Shown: positions 45,260 to 54,414 of the stretch, one piece after another
Numbering within the stretch: the first letter of the stretch is position 1
Layout: each line of letters begins with the position of its first letter
From: Echinicola strongylocentroti
Lineage (GTDB): Bacteria; Bacteroidota; Bacteroidia; Cytophagales; Cyclobacteriaceae
Direction of reading: 5' to 3'
Assembly (NCBI RefSeq): GCF_003260975.1
Contig: NZ_CP030041.1
Coordinates: 1,907,001-1,971,000 of the forward strand
DNA length: 64,000 bases
Position numbers and translations under genes: made by a program
The notes under the pieces: model-generated
Database searches by the model: none
The model's input: the letters and a program-made list of their open reading frames with translations, nothing else
What the model was told of the DNA's origin: nothing

Positions 45260-46687
45260 ATGGCAGGATGTAGTAGCTGCTCTACCACCGCTGGAGGCGG
45301 AGGGTGCCAAAATAACGGCACCTGTGGTACGAGCGATTGTAATAAAATGAACTCCTTCGATTGGCTATCCCATATGGGCATACCAACCGTGGACAATTTT
45401 GATGTAGTCGAAATAAAATTCAAAGGTGGAAGAAAAGAATATTTCAGGAATGTCAACCACCTGAAACTTACCACTGGAGATCCTGTGGTCGTAGATGTCC
45501 CCAGCGGCCATCATATAGGGTATGTATCCCTTCAAGGCGAACTGGTAAGACTACAGATGCAGAAGCGTAAGATCAAAAATGACGACAATATCACAAAGAT
45601 CTATCGCGTCGCATCGCCAAAAGATCTCGAGAAATGGGAGGAAGCCAAAAACAGGGAAGTCCCTACGCTCTATAGAACCAAGCAGATTATCGATGAGATA
45701 AAACTGGAAATGAAATTGTCCGACATAGAATACCAAGCGGACAATTCCAAAGCCACCTTCTATTACTCTGCTGATGAACGGGTGGATTTCAGGGAACTCA
45801 TCAAAGTCTTGGCTTCTGAGTTTAAAATCCGTGTGGAAATGCGGCAAATAAGCCTAAGACAAGAAGCCGGGAGACTTGGGGGAATCGGTGTGTGCGGTCG
45901 GGAATTATGTTGTTCCACTTGGATCCATGATTTCAAAAGTGTCAGCACATCAGCAGCGAGGTACCAAAACCTCTCTCTCAACCCCACCAAACTTTCTGGG
46001 CAATGCGGCAGGCTCAAGTGCTGTCTAAACTATGAGCTGGACACCTACATGTCTGCCCTAGAAGACATCCCCACTATCGAAAAACCGTTGGTTACAGAAG
46101 CAGGACATGCCAAACTTCAAAAGACGGACATTTTCAGAAAACTGATGTGGTTCAGTTATAACAATGAAAATAACTGGCATTCGATTGATTGTGATAGGGT
46201 GAAGGAGATCATCGAAATGAACAAGGATGATAAAAAGCCTTTTAGCCTTGAATTTGACGATGTAATGGACTTGGAAGAAGACAAGACCAACTCCAATATT
46301 GACCTCGAAATGCTGGATAAAAAGTTCAGTTCGAAAAATAAAAAACGAAAAAAGCGCAAGCCAAGACCAAAGCGTCCTACAGACACCCCTGTAGCAACTA
46401 AAGGTGAAAAGCCTACTGGCCAACACCCCAACGAAAACAAAGGCAGACCGCCCCGTCGTAAACCTTCCAACAGGAGAAAAGGAGGAGAAAACAGGCAAGG
46501 AGCATCTCCACAACAGACCAAACCCAACACAGATAAGAATGCCCCCCGAGCTTCACAAGAAACCAGGGCCAATCCTGATCCAAAAAAACCGCAAAGGAGC
46601 AATCAAAAAGGGAACCGAAATAGAAACAACCGTAGAAAAGGAGGTAGGGGTCCCAATAAAAATGGCAACCAGCAAAATGAAAATTAG
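45260..46687 (+). CDS. ricT: PSP1/RicT protein with a basic tail
   Basis: A 475-aa member of the PSP1 (YaaT/RicT) family. RicT is part of a small Fe-S regulatory complex in Bacillus affecting RNA processing and biofilm or competence genes. The conserved core spans about residues 35-295 with many Cys: an N-terminal Cys-rich segment (CSSCSTTAGGGGCQ), LGGIGVCGRELCCSTWI and LSGQCGRLKCCLNYE, suited to Fe-S or metal binding. The final ~130 residues are Lys/Arg/Pro/Asn-rich low complexity, usual for Bacteroidota homologues but absent from Bacillus RicT. gldH overlaps the 3' end. Confidence 0.88.
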   Translation: MAGCSSCSTTAGGGGCQNNGTCGTSDCNKMNSFDWLSHMGIPTVDNFDVVEIKFKGGRKEYFRNVNHLKLTTGDPVVVDVPSGHHIGYVSLQGELVRLQMQKRKIKNDDNITKIYRVASPKDLEKWEEAKNREVPTLYRTKQIIDEIKLEMKLSDIEYQADNSKATFYYSADERVDFRELIKVLASEFKIRVEMRQISLRQEAGRLGGIGVCGRELCCSTWIHDFKSVSTSAARYQNLSLNPTKLSGQCGRLKCCLNYELDTYMSALEDIPTIEKPLVTEAGHAKLQKTDIFRKLMWFSYNNENNWHSIDCDRVKEIIEMNKDDKKPFSLEFDDVMDLEEDKTNSNIDLEMLDKKFSSKNKKRKKRKPRPKRPTDTPVATKGEKPTGQHPNENKGRPPRRKPSNRRKGGENRQGASPQQTKPNTDKNAPRASQETRANPDPKKPQRSNQKGNRNRNNRRKGGRGPNKNGNQQNEN

Positions 46688-47153
46688 ATCAATGGCCAAT
46701 AATCTTTGTAGCTCATTGTTCGGGATATTCCTGTTGTTTTCGTGTAACAACAACAGGATCTACGAGGAACACCAAGGCTTGGAAAAGCTCTCTTGGCCCA
46801 TTGCAGATACGGTCAGTTTTGACATTGATATTGCTTCAGGTCAAAAGACACTGTCCACCCTCCGTATCAAATACAACCAAGAATATGATTACTATAATCT
46901 TTATGTCCGGTATTTGGTAAGAGATAGCCTTGGTCAGATTGTGGACAATGAACTGTTGGACATGAACCTCTTTGACCCCAAGACGGGAAAGCCATTGGGC
47001 AGTGGTTATGGAAATAGCTTCACGCAGATCGACACCTTGGACTTGCAAGAGGTGAGCCAATACCAAAAACTCCAAGTGCAATTTGTACAGTACATGCGAA
47101 GCAACGATTTGGACGGAATCGAATCAGTAGGTATTAAACTGGAGAAGGAGTGA
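46677..47153 (+). CDS. gldH: Gliding motility lipoprotein GldH
   Basis: GldH is one of the lipoproteins needed for Bacteroidota gliding and linked to the type IX secretion machinery. About 158 aa from the ATG at 46677, which overlaps the ricT stop; the longer open frame from 46404 is ricT shadow. The signal MANNLCSSLFGIFLLFSC gives the lipobox. The mature part contains SWPIADTVSFDIDIASG, YDYYNLYVRYLVRDSLGQI and YGNSFTQIDTLDLQEVSQYQ-like stretches typical of GldH. It ends in KLEKE within a perfect palindrome that also encodes the end of the convergent helicase. Confidence 0.85.
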   Translation: MKIRSMANNLCSSLFGIFLLFSCNNNRIYEEHQGLEKLSWPIADTVSFDIDIASGQKTLSTLRIKYNQEYDYYNLYVRYLVRDSLGQIVDNELLDMNLFDPKTGKPLGSGYGNSFTQIDTLDLQEVSQYQKLQVQFVQYMRSNDLDGIESVGIKLEKE

Positions 47154-47177
47154 ACGAGATCACTCCTTCTCCAGTTT
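47136..47177. terminator. Perfect palindrome shared by two convergent 3' ends
   Basis: An 18-bp stem, AAACTGGAGAAGGAGTGA (47136-47153) with its exact complement at 47160-47177, and a 6-base loop. It encodes KLEKE plus TGA for gldH on one strand and KLEKE plus TGA for the helicase on the other. There is no T-tract on either side, so termination is likely but unproven. Confidence 0.6.
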
Positions 47178-50100
47178 ACCATGAATTTTTGTCTGCAACA
47201 GATCTTCTCTGTCCATCCAGAATTGCCTACTGAAGATATGGGTAATATTCCACCCTTTTTCCTTTAGTGTTTTTGGATGATAGACGAACGCCTCTTTTGC
47301 TGATTTGGCAGAAAATAACCTGTTATCATCTGTCAGTACAGCCCCTACATATTTACCCCCTTCCAATAGTTCCAGATCCATTAGGCATGAAATGCTGCTG
47401 TTTTTCACCGAATGGTTTCCGTAAGTTCCTTCCAATTTATTCTTCAAGTACCAAGAAACCTCAAATCCTCCGGCTGTTTTTTCCTGTATGGTTACTTTTT
47501 TCCCATTGGCCACCTCCTCTGCATATTCCAAATAATCCCGCAACATCCTTATTCCGGGGTTATAAATCTGCTTGGTCTTAAAATCCTGTGCACTAATACT
47601 GGTCACTACATAAACTTGCTTCCGTGCCCGGGTAATGGCCACATTGAGCCGATTGGTCCCGCCATCCTTGGAAAGAGACCCAAAATTTGCTATAAATTTC
47701 CCTGCCTTATTCTTAGCATAACCTATCGAAAACAACACTATATCAAATTCGTCACCCTGAACATTTTCTATATTTTTCACCTTAATCCTCTTACCCTTTT
47801 GTCCACTGAGCTTTCTGTCCTTTTCCAACAGGTCATTGATTAGCTCCATTTGGAAATAGTTAAATGTGATAACGCCAAAAGAAAGGTCGGGATATTCTTT
47901 CTCCAGCGATTTGAGTTCGGTGACCACCCGCTCGGCTTCCACTACATTGGTCTGCTTATCCCAAGTTCCATCCACCTTGATCCATTGATAAGATTTCTCC
48001 CCCTTGTTGAGACTTTCCATTTCGGGAAGCATGGTCAGGGTGTTTTGATAAAAGTGTTCATTTGAGAAGGCGATCAATGACAATGAGCGACTACGATAAT
48101 GCCCTTCCAGGGTATATTTCTTGAAATAATTAGAAGCCAGCCCCAAAAGTGATTCCACTTCTAGCGCCGTCTCTTCATGATCATGACTATCCATTTTTAC
48201 CCGATAAAGGTCAAAGGGCTGTAGCTGCTGGCTATCTCCGGCAATGACAACTTGCTTGCCCCTAAGCATGGCGGGCAAGCCCCTTTCGGCAAAACACTGA
48301 GAGGACTCATCAAACACCACCAAGTCAAATCTGCTTTCAATCGGAAACAATGCAGAAACGGTCTCAGGAGAAGCCAGCCAACATGGCACCAAGCGGAACA
48401 GCTCAGCCTCAAACTTCTCAACCAATTTTTTGGTACTCCATATACGTTTTTTCTTGGTCACTTGATGCAATAATTCCCGGTAGGTCACCAAGTTATTCAG
48501 CCGATTATATTCAAGATTCCTAAACGTATTTTCCCGTAGTCGCTGCTCTGTCATAAATCGGCTTATGGTTAGTTTCTCGTCCACGGATTCGGAAAACTCC
48601 TCCAGCACATCCCTCACCTTATGCAAACTCATCTCCTGAAGCACTGGATATTTGGTTTCGATGTGTTCGATCCAGCTGATTTTCAGTCCTGCCAAGAAAA
48701 TCTGTTTTAGCTCATCAAAGCTGCTATTGGGGTATTCATCCAATAACTTCCCGATAACTTCTAGGTCTATACTCCTCAGCTTCCGTTTGAGTCGGTCCAA
48801 AGCCACCATTTCAGTAAAATTCCCCGTGATGGTTTCTTGAATTTTATCCAGTTTTTCCTCATCTGAGGTAGTCAATAAATGCTTGATCTGAATAGTACTA
48901 AAATAGTTTCTCCACCCTGCTGCCTTATGCTCTATCAGTTCATTGATTCCAATCAGTTCTTGTAGTATCCTTCTAAAATGATCAAAATCTGCTTTTTCAA
49001 AAATCAAATACGGCGTGAGCACCCCCAGTTCTTCGAGAATAAACCGCGCTTTTACGGCTTGTGTCAGAATATGAAAATCATGATTGAAAGCGGTGAAATC
49101 AAATGGCTTTTCGAGAAGATTGATCCAAGGCTTTCTGTCCAGAAGGGTATACTGATGGTTCATGTTCAGCCTGTTTTCCAGCATTTTGGTCAGTACCTGC
49201 AGCCCCTCCTTGTCGTTATCGAGCTCATTGTGTTCTAGCAAAGCCCACACTTCCCTATATTCCTTTTTATAGAACTTCAGGGAAAGGGATTTCCACCAGG
49301 AATCTTTCATGGCTATCACATGGAGTACTTTTTGGTAAGTATCCTCTACTTTCCCATCTTGGATGGACCATTCCACTCCTTCTTCTGCCAAAAGGTTCTT
49401 GATGATATCCACCTTATTTTCTAACCACAGCAAGTCCATATCCGACTTTGGGTATTTCATCAATACTTTCAGTGCCAAGAAAATATCCTTATTGTTGATC
49501 AGGGCCTGTAATTCCTCCAGTCTTCCCTTATGCTCAAACGACTGGTAAACCAACGGAAATTCAAATGGCTGATACAACAGGTCTCCAAGGATTAGTTCTG
49601 CGGTACTTTTCAGCTCCTTGATCTCCAGCAAGTTCTCCTTAAAACGGTGAATGGCATTCGCTGTAAACTCTGCAAAGTCCACCCTATGAAGCCAAAAAGA
49701 ATCCGCTTGCTCATACTTGGGATAATAATACAGGTACTCCTTAAGGTCCCGCAGAAATTCATCCAGAATATTCCAATGATAATGCTTGTAATACTGTGTG
49801 AGGTTAAGGTGCTCATCTCCCAAAGAAGAACTCATGTACAATTCCTTGATCGGCACACCGCATTCTTCAGTATTAAAAAGTGCATGTCTATAGTCTTCCA
49901 GAAAATCTCCGTGATTTTCTATCGTACGGACTATCTTGCTAAAATTCCTTTCCAGCTGGATAGCATCAAGGCTTCTGTTCAGCTCTTTATAGCCACCAAG
50001 GGAGTTGATTTGATCGGCGATTTTCTTGAACATAGACTCCCTGTCTGCCCTAAAGTCATGCACCAGTGCCAAAAAAGCACCAAACCCTTGGTCCACTAAT

Positions 50101-51152
50101 CGGTCGTGGACCACATCCAATGCCGCTCTTTTTTGAGAGACCACCAGTACCCTCTTGTCCCTAGAGATAAAATCGGTCACCAAATTACAGATCAGCTGGG
50201 ATTTACCCGTACCGGGAGGTCCTTCTACCACACAGGATCCCCCTTCCCGTACTGTCTTCAGCACTTCTTCCTGGCTTGCATCCAGCGGAAGGGTATTGAA
50301 CAAATTCCCCTCCACTTGGGAGACGGACTCTTCTTCCTCATGAGCGAACCATTCTGTGAAAAGCTCCTCCAAATCCCCCGCCGAAAACTTATCCGTCAAC
50401 TCCTCATAATCCCGGATCAAAAAGGAGCTTTTTTGTGAAAACTGTCCCAGCACCGCAGAAGGAGTCAGCCTCAGCATTCCGGTTTTATAACCTTTGTCGC
50501 ATTCTGCAGAACTAGTCGCTGTAAAGGCCTCTAGTTTGTCCTGAAAAAGCTCTTGACTGAAGTTAAGTGACAATTCTTTTTGCAGGTACTGATAGAGCTC
50601 CGTTCTGAAAGGCGTAGGCTCCTTAGGAAAAACCTCCAATGGGTTTTCCCACCATTCCTTCTTAAATGGCTGCTGACTGGCATTGGCGTAAGCCAGTAAA
50701 AAGGCCCTGTTGAAGAACGGCTGATCGCCGGATTTTTTCTTAAGGTACCAGTGCTTGCCTTCCCGAGCTAACCGCACTGGAAAAAAAAGCAATGGACACC
50801 TAATAACCTGTTCATTAGGGAGCTTGCCTTCTATAAATGGCCAAGCAACATAAAGGCTTTTTTCACCACTTTCTTCCTCCGCCAACTTCACCCGCTGTTG
50901 GATCCGCTTTAAGCGAAGTGAAAGCTGATTGACATGACTATCCCTGGCATCCTCTGATGGGATAAGTGGAATTTTCTTTTTCCTCCCCAATAGCTCCACT
51001 ATGTAGCTAAAGGTATTTTCATGCTGTAAAAACTGGAATTCCTTCAAGTCTATCATTTGGGTGCTCACCAGTTTTGGCAAGAAAATGGACCTGTTTCTTG
51101 CTGACAGATCCATTAACCTGTTCATATAGACCTGAAAGATGTCCTTTATCAT
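47160..51152 (-). CDS. Large SF1 (Upf1-like, COG1112-type) helicase
   Basis: A 1330-aa superfamily 1 helicase or ATPase. Residues 1-300 carry a DUF4011-like N-terminal region (LMDLSARNRSIFLPKLVST). The helicase core begins with SCVVEGPPGTGKSQLICNLV (Walker A, about residue 310). Its two halves are split by a long helical insertion of about 600 residues, then FDLVVFDESSQCFAERGLPA (Walker B, DESSQ), VIAGDSQQLQPF, LEGHYRSRSLSLIAFSN, NVQGDEFDIVLFSIGYA and LNVAITRARKQVYVVTS. The last ~120 residues resemble a degraded endonuclease-like module (KGWNITHIFSRQFWMDREDL). It begins 6 bp after the SDR gene ends. Related helicases occur in anti-phage systems (for example Mokosh), but a defence role here is unproven. 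Confidence 0.82.
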   Translation of the reverse strand: MIKDIFQVYMNRLMDLSARNRSIFLPKLVSTQMIDLKEFQFLQHENTFSYIVELLGRKKKIPLIPSEDARDSHVNQLSLRLKRIQQRVKLAEEESGEKSLYVAWPFIEGKLPNEQVIRCPLLFFPVRLAREGKHWYLKKKSGDQPFFNRAFLLAYANASQQPFKKEWWENPLEVFPKEPTPFRTELYQYLQKELSLNFSQELFQDKLEAFTATSSAECDKGYKTGMLRLTPSAVLGQFSQKSSFLIRDYEELTDKFSAGDLEELFTEWFAHEEEESVSQVEGNLFNTLPLDASQEEVLKTVREGGSCVVEGPPGTGKSQLICNLVTDFISRDKRVLVVSQKRAALDVVHDRLVDQGFGAFLALVHDFRADRESMFKKIADQINSLGGYKELNRSLDAIQLERNFSKIVRTIENHGDFLEDYRHALFNTEECGVPIKELYMSSSLGDEHLNLTQYYKHYHWNILDEFLRDLKEYLYYYPKYEQADSFWLHRVDFAEFTANAIHRFKENLLEIKELKSTAELILGDLLYQPFEFPLVYQSFEHKGRLEELQALINNKDIFLALKVLMKYPKSDMDLLWLENKVDIIKNLLAEEGVEWSIQDGKVEDTYQKVLHVIAMKDSWWKSLSLKFYKKEYREVWALLEHNELDNDKEGLQVLTKMLENRLNMNHQYTLLDRKPWINLLEKPFDFTAFNHDFHILTQAVKARFILEELGVLTPYLIFEKADFDHFRRILQELIGINELIEHKAAGWRNYFSTIQIKHLLTTSDEEKLDKIQETITGNFTEMVALDRLKRKLRSIDLEVIGKLLDEYPNSSFDELKQIFLAGLKISWIEHIETKYPVLQEMSLHKVRDVLEEFSESVDEKLTISRFMTEQRLRENTFRNLEYNRLNNLVTYRELLHQVTKKKRIWSTKKLVEKFEAELFRLVPCWLASPETVSALFPIESRFDLVVFDESSQCFAERGLPAMLRGKQVVIAGDSQQLQPFDLYRVKMDSHDHEETALEVESLLGLASNYFKKYTLEGHYRSRSLSLIAFSNEHFYQNTLTMLPEMESLNKGEKSYQWIKVDGTWDKQTNVVEAERVVTELKSLEKEYPDLSFGVITFNYFQMELINDLLEKDRKLSGQKGKRIKVKNIENVQGDEFDIVLFSIGYAKNKAGKFIANFGSLSKDGGTNRLNVAITRARKQVYVVTSISAQDFKTKQIYNPGIRMLRDYLEYAEEVANGKKVTIQEKTAGGFEVSWYLKNKLEGTYGNHSVKNSSISCLMDLELLEGGKYVGAVLTDDNRLFSAKSAKEAFVYHPKTLKEKGWNITHIFSRQFWMDREDLLQTKIHGKLEKE

Positions 51153-51158
51153 AAGATT

Positions 51159-51971
51159 CTATTTAAACGGAGACTCCTTTTCCTTTGCCATGTGATTGTA
51201 AACGATTCCATCCATGATTCCTGGCATCCATTTATTCAAAAACACAGCCAATTTCCCCTCGCTCGTCAATACCAAATCACGCTTCCGCTTCAATGTGGCT
51301 TTTAGAATATGCTGGGCCACCTCATCAGCGGTCATCATATCGTCTTCGTTTCTGGGAGATTCTCCTTGTGCCCCACCATCGGCGGTCAAGGCATTGTTTC
51401 GGATATTGGACGCCGTAAACCCTGGACAGGCCACCAAGATATGAACGCCCCTTTTCATTACTTCTGTACGAAGGGATTCCAAAAAACCGTTCATGGCATA
51501 TTTACTGGCGGTATAAGCTGTTCTGGCTGGAGTCCCGCGATACCCATTGATGGACGAGACACCAATAATTGATCCTTTCTGATCCAAAATCTCGGGAAGA
51601 CAATACTTGGTCGCATAAACAGTCCCCCAAAAATTGGTATCCATTACCTTATGAAAAACAGCCGTATCAAGCTCTTCAAATAGCGCACGCATGGATATAC
51701 CCGCATTATTGATCAAAATATCAATCTTGCCAAAATGGTCTTTTACTTTTTTGGCCATATTTTTATTATCCTCTTCTACTCCGGCATCCGCTAAAACACC
51801 TATACATTCCACCCCCACTTGCTGCAGTTTCACTAGGGTATTGTCCACTTTCACTTGGCTCCTTCCAGTAATTGCCACCTTAGCCCCTTCCTTTCCAAAT
51901 GCAATGGCGCATGACTCTCCTATACCTGAAGTCGCTCCCGTCACTATAACTACCTTATCCTTTAAATTCAT
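51159..51971 (-). CDS. SDR-family short-chain oxidoreductase
   Basis: A 270-aa classical short-chain dehydrogenase/reductase. VIVTGATSGIGESCAIAFGK contains TGxxxGIG, followed by ILINNAGISMRALFEE (NNAG) and GVSSINGYRGTPARTAYTAS with the catalytic Ser and Tyr; Lys follows in SKYAMNGF. The C-terminal part (KGVHILVACPGFTASNIRNN) is of the DltE/YqjQ type that acts on lipids or sugars. Its 3' end is 6 bp from the SF1 helicase start, so the two are co-transcribed, but no functional link is evident. Confidence 0.9.
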   Translation of the reverse strand: MNLKDKVVIVTGATSGIGESCAIAFGKEGAKVAITGRSQVKVDNTLVKLQQVGVECIGVLADAGVEEDNKNMAKKVKDHFGKIDILINNAGISMRALFEELDTAVFHKVMDTNFWGTVYATKYCLPEILDQKGSIIGVSSINGYRGTPARTAYTASKYAMNGFLESLRTEVMKRGVHILVACPGFTASNIRNNALTADGGAQGESPRNEDDMMTADEVAQHILKATLKRKRDLVLTSEGKLAVFLNKWMPGIMDGIVYNHMAKEKESPFK

Positions 51972-52340
51972 TACTCTTTCCTTCTTTAAGCCTAAATATA
52001 ATCATTTCGGTCAAATTGGTTAAAGGCTTATTGGTTCATTATAAAAACTAGCAAGAATATCCGCTGGTCAGGAAGCGACAACGACCCCGAGAGCGGCACC
52101 CCGATACGAAGAAAATTGATCTCGCTGGGCCCCTTTAGGCCTGTTTGGCTCCAGACAACGCTTATGGTTTTTCTTTTTTGCCCCAAAACAACATCTCTTA
52201 ACCTCTCCGCCGCAAGGAAGAGTCTTCTTCTTTGTCCTTTTTTCTTGTCTCATATCTCAAGTCTCACACCTTGATACTTATATCTAGCTACTTGGTACTT
52301 TACTACAGTGATTCCATTGCCACAATTCAGATAATATGAT
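51972..52340. other. Intergenic region with a degraded repeat
   Basis: No gene is supported. The stretch at about 52110-52165 (TTAGGCCTGTTTGGCTCCAG) resembles the segment at about 32415-32440 (ATAGGCCTGCTTGGCTTTAG), which suggests a scattered repeat family. The rlmD promoter is at its right end. Confidence 0.45.
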
Positions 52341-52348
52341 TAATTTTG
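52317..52348 (+). promoter_or_regulatory. Bacteroidota-type promoter of rlmD
   Basis: TTG (52317-52319), a 21-bp spacer, then TAATTTTG (52341-52348) match the -33/-7 consensus TTG-N19-21-TAnnTTTG. The rlmD ATG at 52355 is only 6 bp beyond, so the mRNA would be leaderless or nearly so. Confidence 0.6.
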
Positions 52349-52354
52349 CAGCCT

Positions 52355-53764
52355 ATGTCGAGAAAGATGAAAAATAAGGTTATAAAAAACCTTACGATAG
52401 AGCGGATTGCCTCTGAAGGCAAAAGCGTCACTCACTACGAAGGAAAAGTAGTATTTGTCCAAAATGTGGCACCAGGAGATGTGGTAGACGTCAGGATCAG
52501 GCGTGGAAAAAGCAGTTTTATGGAAGGTGAAGCCATCCATATTCACGAGTATTCCAAAGACCGGGTGGAACCTTTCTGTTCTCATTTTGGCGTCTGCGGA
52601 GGATGCAAATGGCAACATATCAACTATGACCTACAGATGGAATATAAACGGCAGCAGGTCGTGGACCAGTTTCAGCGGATAGCCAAAGTCCCCATTCCGG
52701 AAGTCTTGCCCATCATAGGCTCTGCCGAGACCCAGTATTATCGTAACAAACTGGATTTCACTTTCTCCAATAATAGATGGCTTACACGAGAGGAAATCGA
52801 TTCTGGTAAGGAATTCGAAAGAAATGCCCTTGGTTTTCATATCCCCAAGAGATTTGACAAGATCGTAGATGTGGAGCACTGCTACCTACAGGGAGGGCCA
52901 TCCAATGATGCACGGAATGCCCTTAGGGATTTTGCCCTTGAGAAAGGACTTACTTTCTTTGATATGATCAAGCAAGAAGGACTCCTCCGAAACCTCATCA
53001 TCCGTACCAGCATAACGGGAGAAACAATGGTAATCGTGCAGTTTGGAGAAGATCATCCAGAGCAGATCGAACAGGTGATGACATTTCTTTCTGAGCGCTT
53101 CCCTGACCTCACCTCTTTACTTTATATCATCAACCTAAAAAAGAACGAGACTTTCCATGATCAGGATATCCACACCTTTATGGGGAGGGATTACATTATA
53201 GAAGAAATGGAGGGGCTCAAATTCAGAGTTGGCCCTAAATCTTTCTACCAAACCAATTCTAAGCAAGCTTATGAGCTGTATAAAGTGGCTCGGGAATTTG
53301 CTGATCTCAATGGAGATGAAGTAGTATACGATCTATATACGGGCACTGGGACGATTGCTAATTTCGTAGCCAAGAAAGCCAAACAGGTCATCGGTATCGA
53401 ATACGTCGAAGCAGCGATCGAAGATGCCAAGCTGAATGCCAAGGAGAATGGCCTAGACAACACCCTGTTTTATGCAGGAGACATGAAGGACATGCTTACT
53501 GATGAGTTTATCGCGTCACATGCCGCGCCGGATGTCATCATCACTGACCCGCCCCGTGCCGGGATGCATGAAGATGTCATAAACATGCTCTTAAAACTAT
53601 CGGCTCCCAAAATCGTTTATGTCAGCTGTAACCCTGCCACGCAGTCCCGTGACATTGCACTTTTGGGTGAAAAATATAATGTCGACATCGTACAGCCAGT
53701 GGACATGTTTCCACAAACCTATCATGTCGAAAACGTGGTTCTGTTGACATTGAAGAAATCATAA
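52355..53764 (+). CDS. rlmD: 23S rRNA (uracil-5-)-methyltransferase RlmD
   Basis: About 469 aa from the ATG at 52355; an in-frame TTG at 52346 is less plausible. SAM-dependent m5U methyltransferase of the RumA/TrmA family. An N-terminal TRAM domain (IASEGKSVTHYEGKVVFVQN) precedes the Fe-S Cys cluster in CSHFGVCGGCKWQHINY. The catalytic part has YQTNSKQAYELYKVA, VYDLYTGTGTIANFVAKKA (SAM), VIITDPPRAGMHEDVINML (DPPR) and KIVYVSCNPATQSRDIALL with the nucleophile Cys. Sequence does not fix the exact target base, so RlmD is a family-level name. Confidence 0.9.
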   Translation: MSRKMKNKVIKNLTIERIASEGKSVTHYEGKVVFVQNVAPGDVVDVRIRRGKSSFMEGEAIHIHEYSKDRVEPFCSHFGVCGGCKWQHINYDLQMEYKRQQVVDQFQRIAKVPIPEVLPIIGSAETQYYRNKLDFTFSNNRWLTREEIDSGKEFERNALGFHIPKRFDKIVDVEHCYLQGGPSNDARNALRDFALEKGLTFFDMIKQEGLLRNLIIRTSITGETMVIVQFGEDHPEQIEQVMTFLSERFPDLTSLLYIINLKKNETFHDQDIHTFMGRDYIIEEMEGLKFRVGPKSFYQTNSKQAYELYKVAREFADLNGDEVVYDLYTGTGTIANFVAKKAKQVIGIEYVEAAIEDAKLNAKENGLDNTLFYAGDMKDMLTDEFIASHAAPDVIITDPPRAGMHEDVINMLLKLSAPKIVYVSCNPATQSRDIALLGEKYNVDIVQPVDMFPQTYHVENVVLLTLKKS

Positions 53765-53844
53765 ATTAACCAAAGTGGCCGTGGAACCATCATGGGCGAA
53801 ACAGGCTGTCCACTGTAATCTGTGCGCCATGTACTTAGCTGGTC

Positions 53845-53896
53845 GGGATTTATAATCCCAAATAGAGATAATGAAAATGTGACCTCCAGCCGACCA
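53845..53896. repeat. REP-like palindrome
   Basis: GGGATTTATAATCCC (53845-53859) is a perfect palindrome. It is flanked by TGGTCGG (53840-53846) and its complement CCGACCA (53890-53896), so a longer fold is possible. It resembles the small palindrome at 7698-7710. Confidence 0.45.
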
Positions 53897-53958
53897 CAGG
53901 CCACGTACCGAGACCAATAACTTAATAACGAACAACCGGTAACTTAATAATTAACATC

Positions 53959-54333
53959 ATGAGAGACGATAATGATCCGGAATTGAACGGCAAATATCTA
54001 GGGACTATCACCAAGGATTTTGTCAAAGTGGCCGAAACGCTAAAAGAGGCCTCTTACCAAGTACGCTCCAGAAAATTCTCTGAATTCCCCATCTTCCCTG
54101 TATGTAAAACAGACCAACCCATCGGGCAGCTCTTGATAGGCAATACAGATGTAAAGGTCGATTGGAATTATTATATCACCTATTTGGATGAATTTATCCA
54201 ACGCAAACTGGTAGACCAAGAGGCCATCGAGAACTTCCAAGAGGCCTATAAAAACCCTGATGAATACTGCTGTCTCTTCGTAGTCGATCAGGACTTCACC
54301 AATTTCGTCTACATCCCCTACCCAAACGAATAA
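53959..54333 (+). CDS. Hypothetical protein, 124 aa
   Basis: A cytoplasmic protein of 124 aa with no signal peptide or membrane segment: MRDDNDPELNGKYLGTITKD at the start, KFSEFPIFPVCKTDQPIGQL in the middle, and a Tyr/Phe-rich end (YCCLFVVDQDFTNFVYIPYP). Codon use and a following terminator support a real gene, and its form resembles small conserved Bacteroidota proteins of unknown function. I do not recognise a domain. The gene is alone. Confidence 0.75.
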   Translation: MRDDNDPELNGKYLGTITKDFVKVAETLKEASYQVRSRKFSEFPIFPVCKTDQPIGQLLIGNTDVKVDWNYYITYLDEFIQRKLVDQEAIENFQEAYKNPDEYCCLFVVDQDFTNFVYIPYPNE

Positions 54334-54338
54334 AACAG

Positions 54339-54376
54339 AAAGTCATCCACCTAAGGCGGATGACTTTACTTTTTTC
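54339..54376 (+). terminator. Terminator after the 124-aa gene
   Basis: AAAGTCATCC (54339-54348) pairs with GGATGACTTT (54358-54367), followed by ACTTTTTT. Confidence 0.85.
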
Positions 54377-54414
54377 AGTTATCTAGGAATATAAAAATTT
54401 GATTATACACTTTC

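Noticed and set aside
46404..46676. N-terminal extension of gldH
   Set aside because: The frame overlaps the low-complexity ricT tail, and a lipoprotein signal begins only at 46677.
52068..52253. 61-codon minus-strand frame
   Set aside because: It lies in repeat-like intergenic DNA with no start signal or recognisable similarity.
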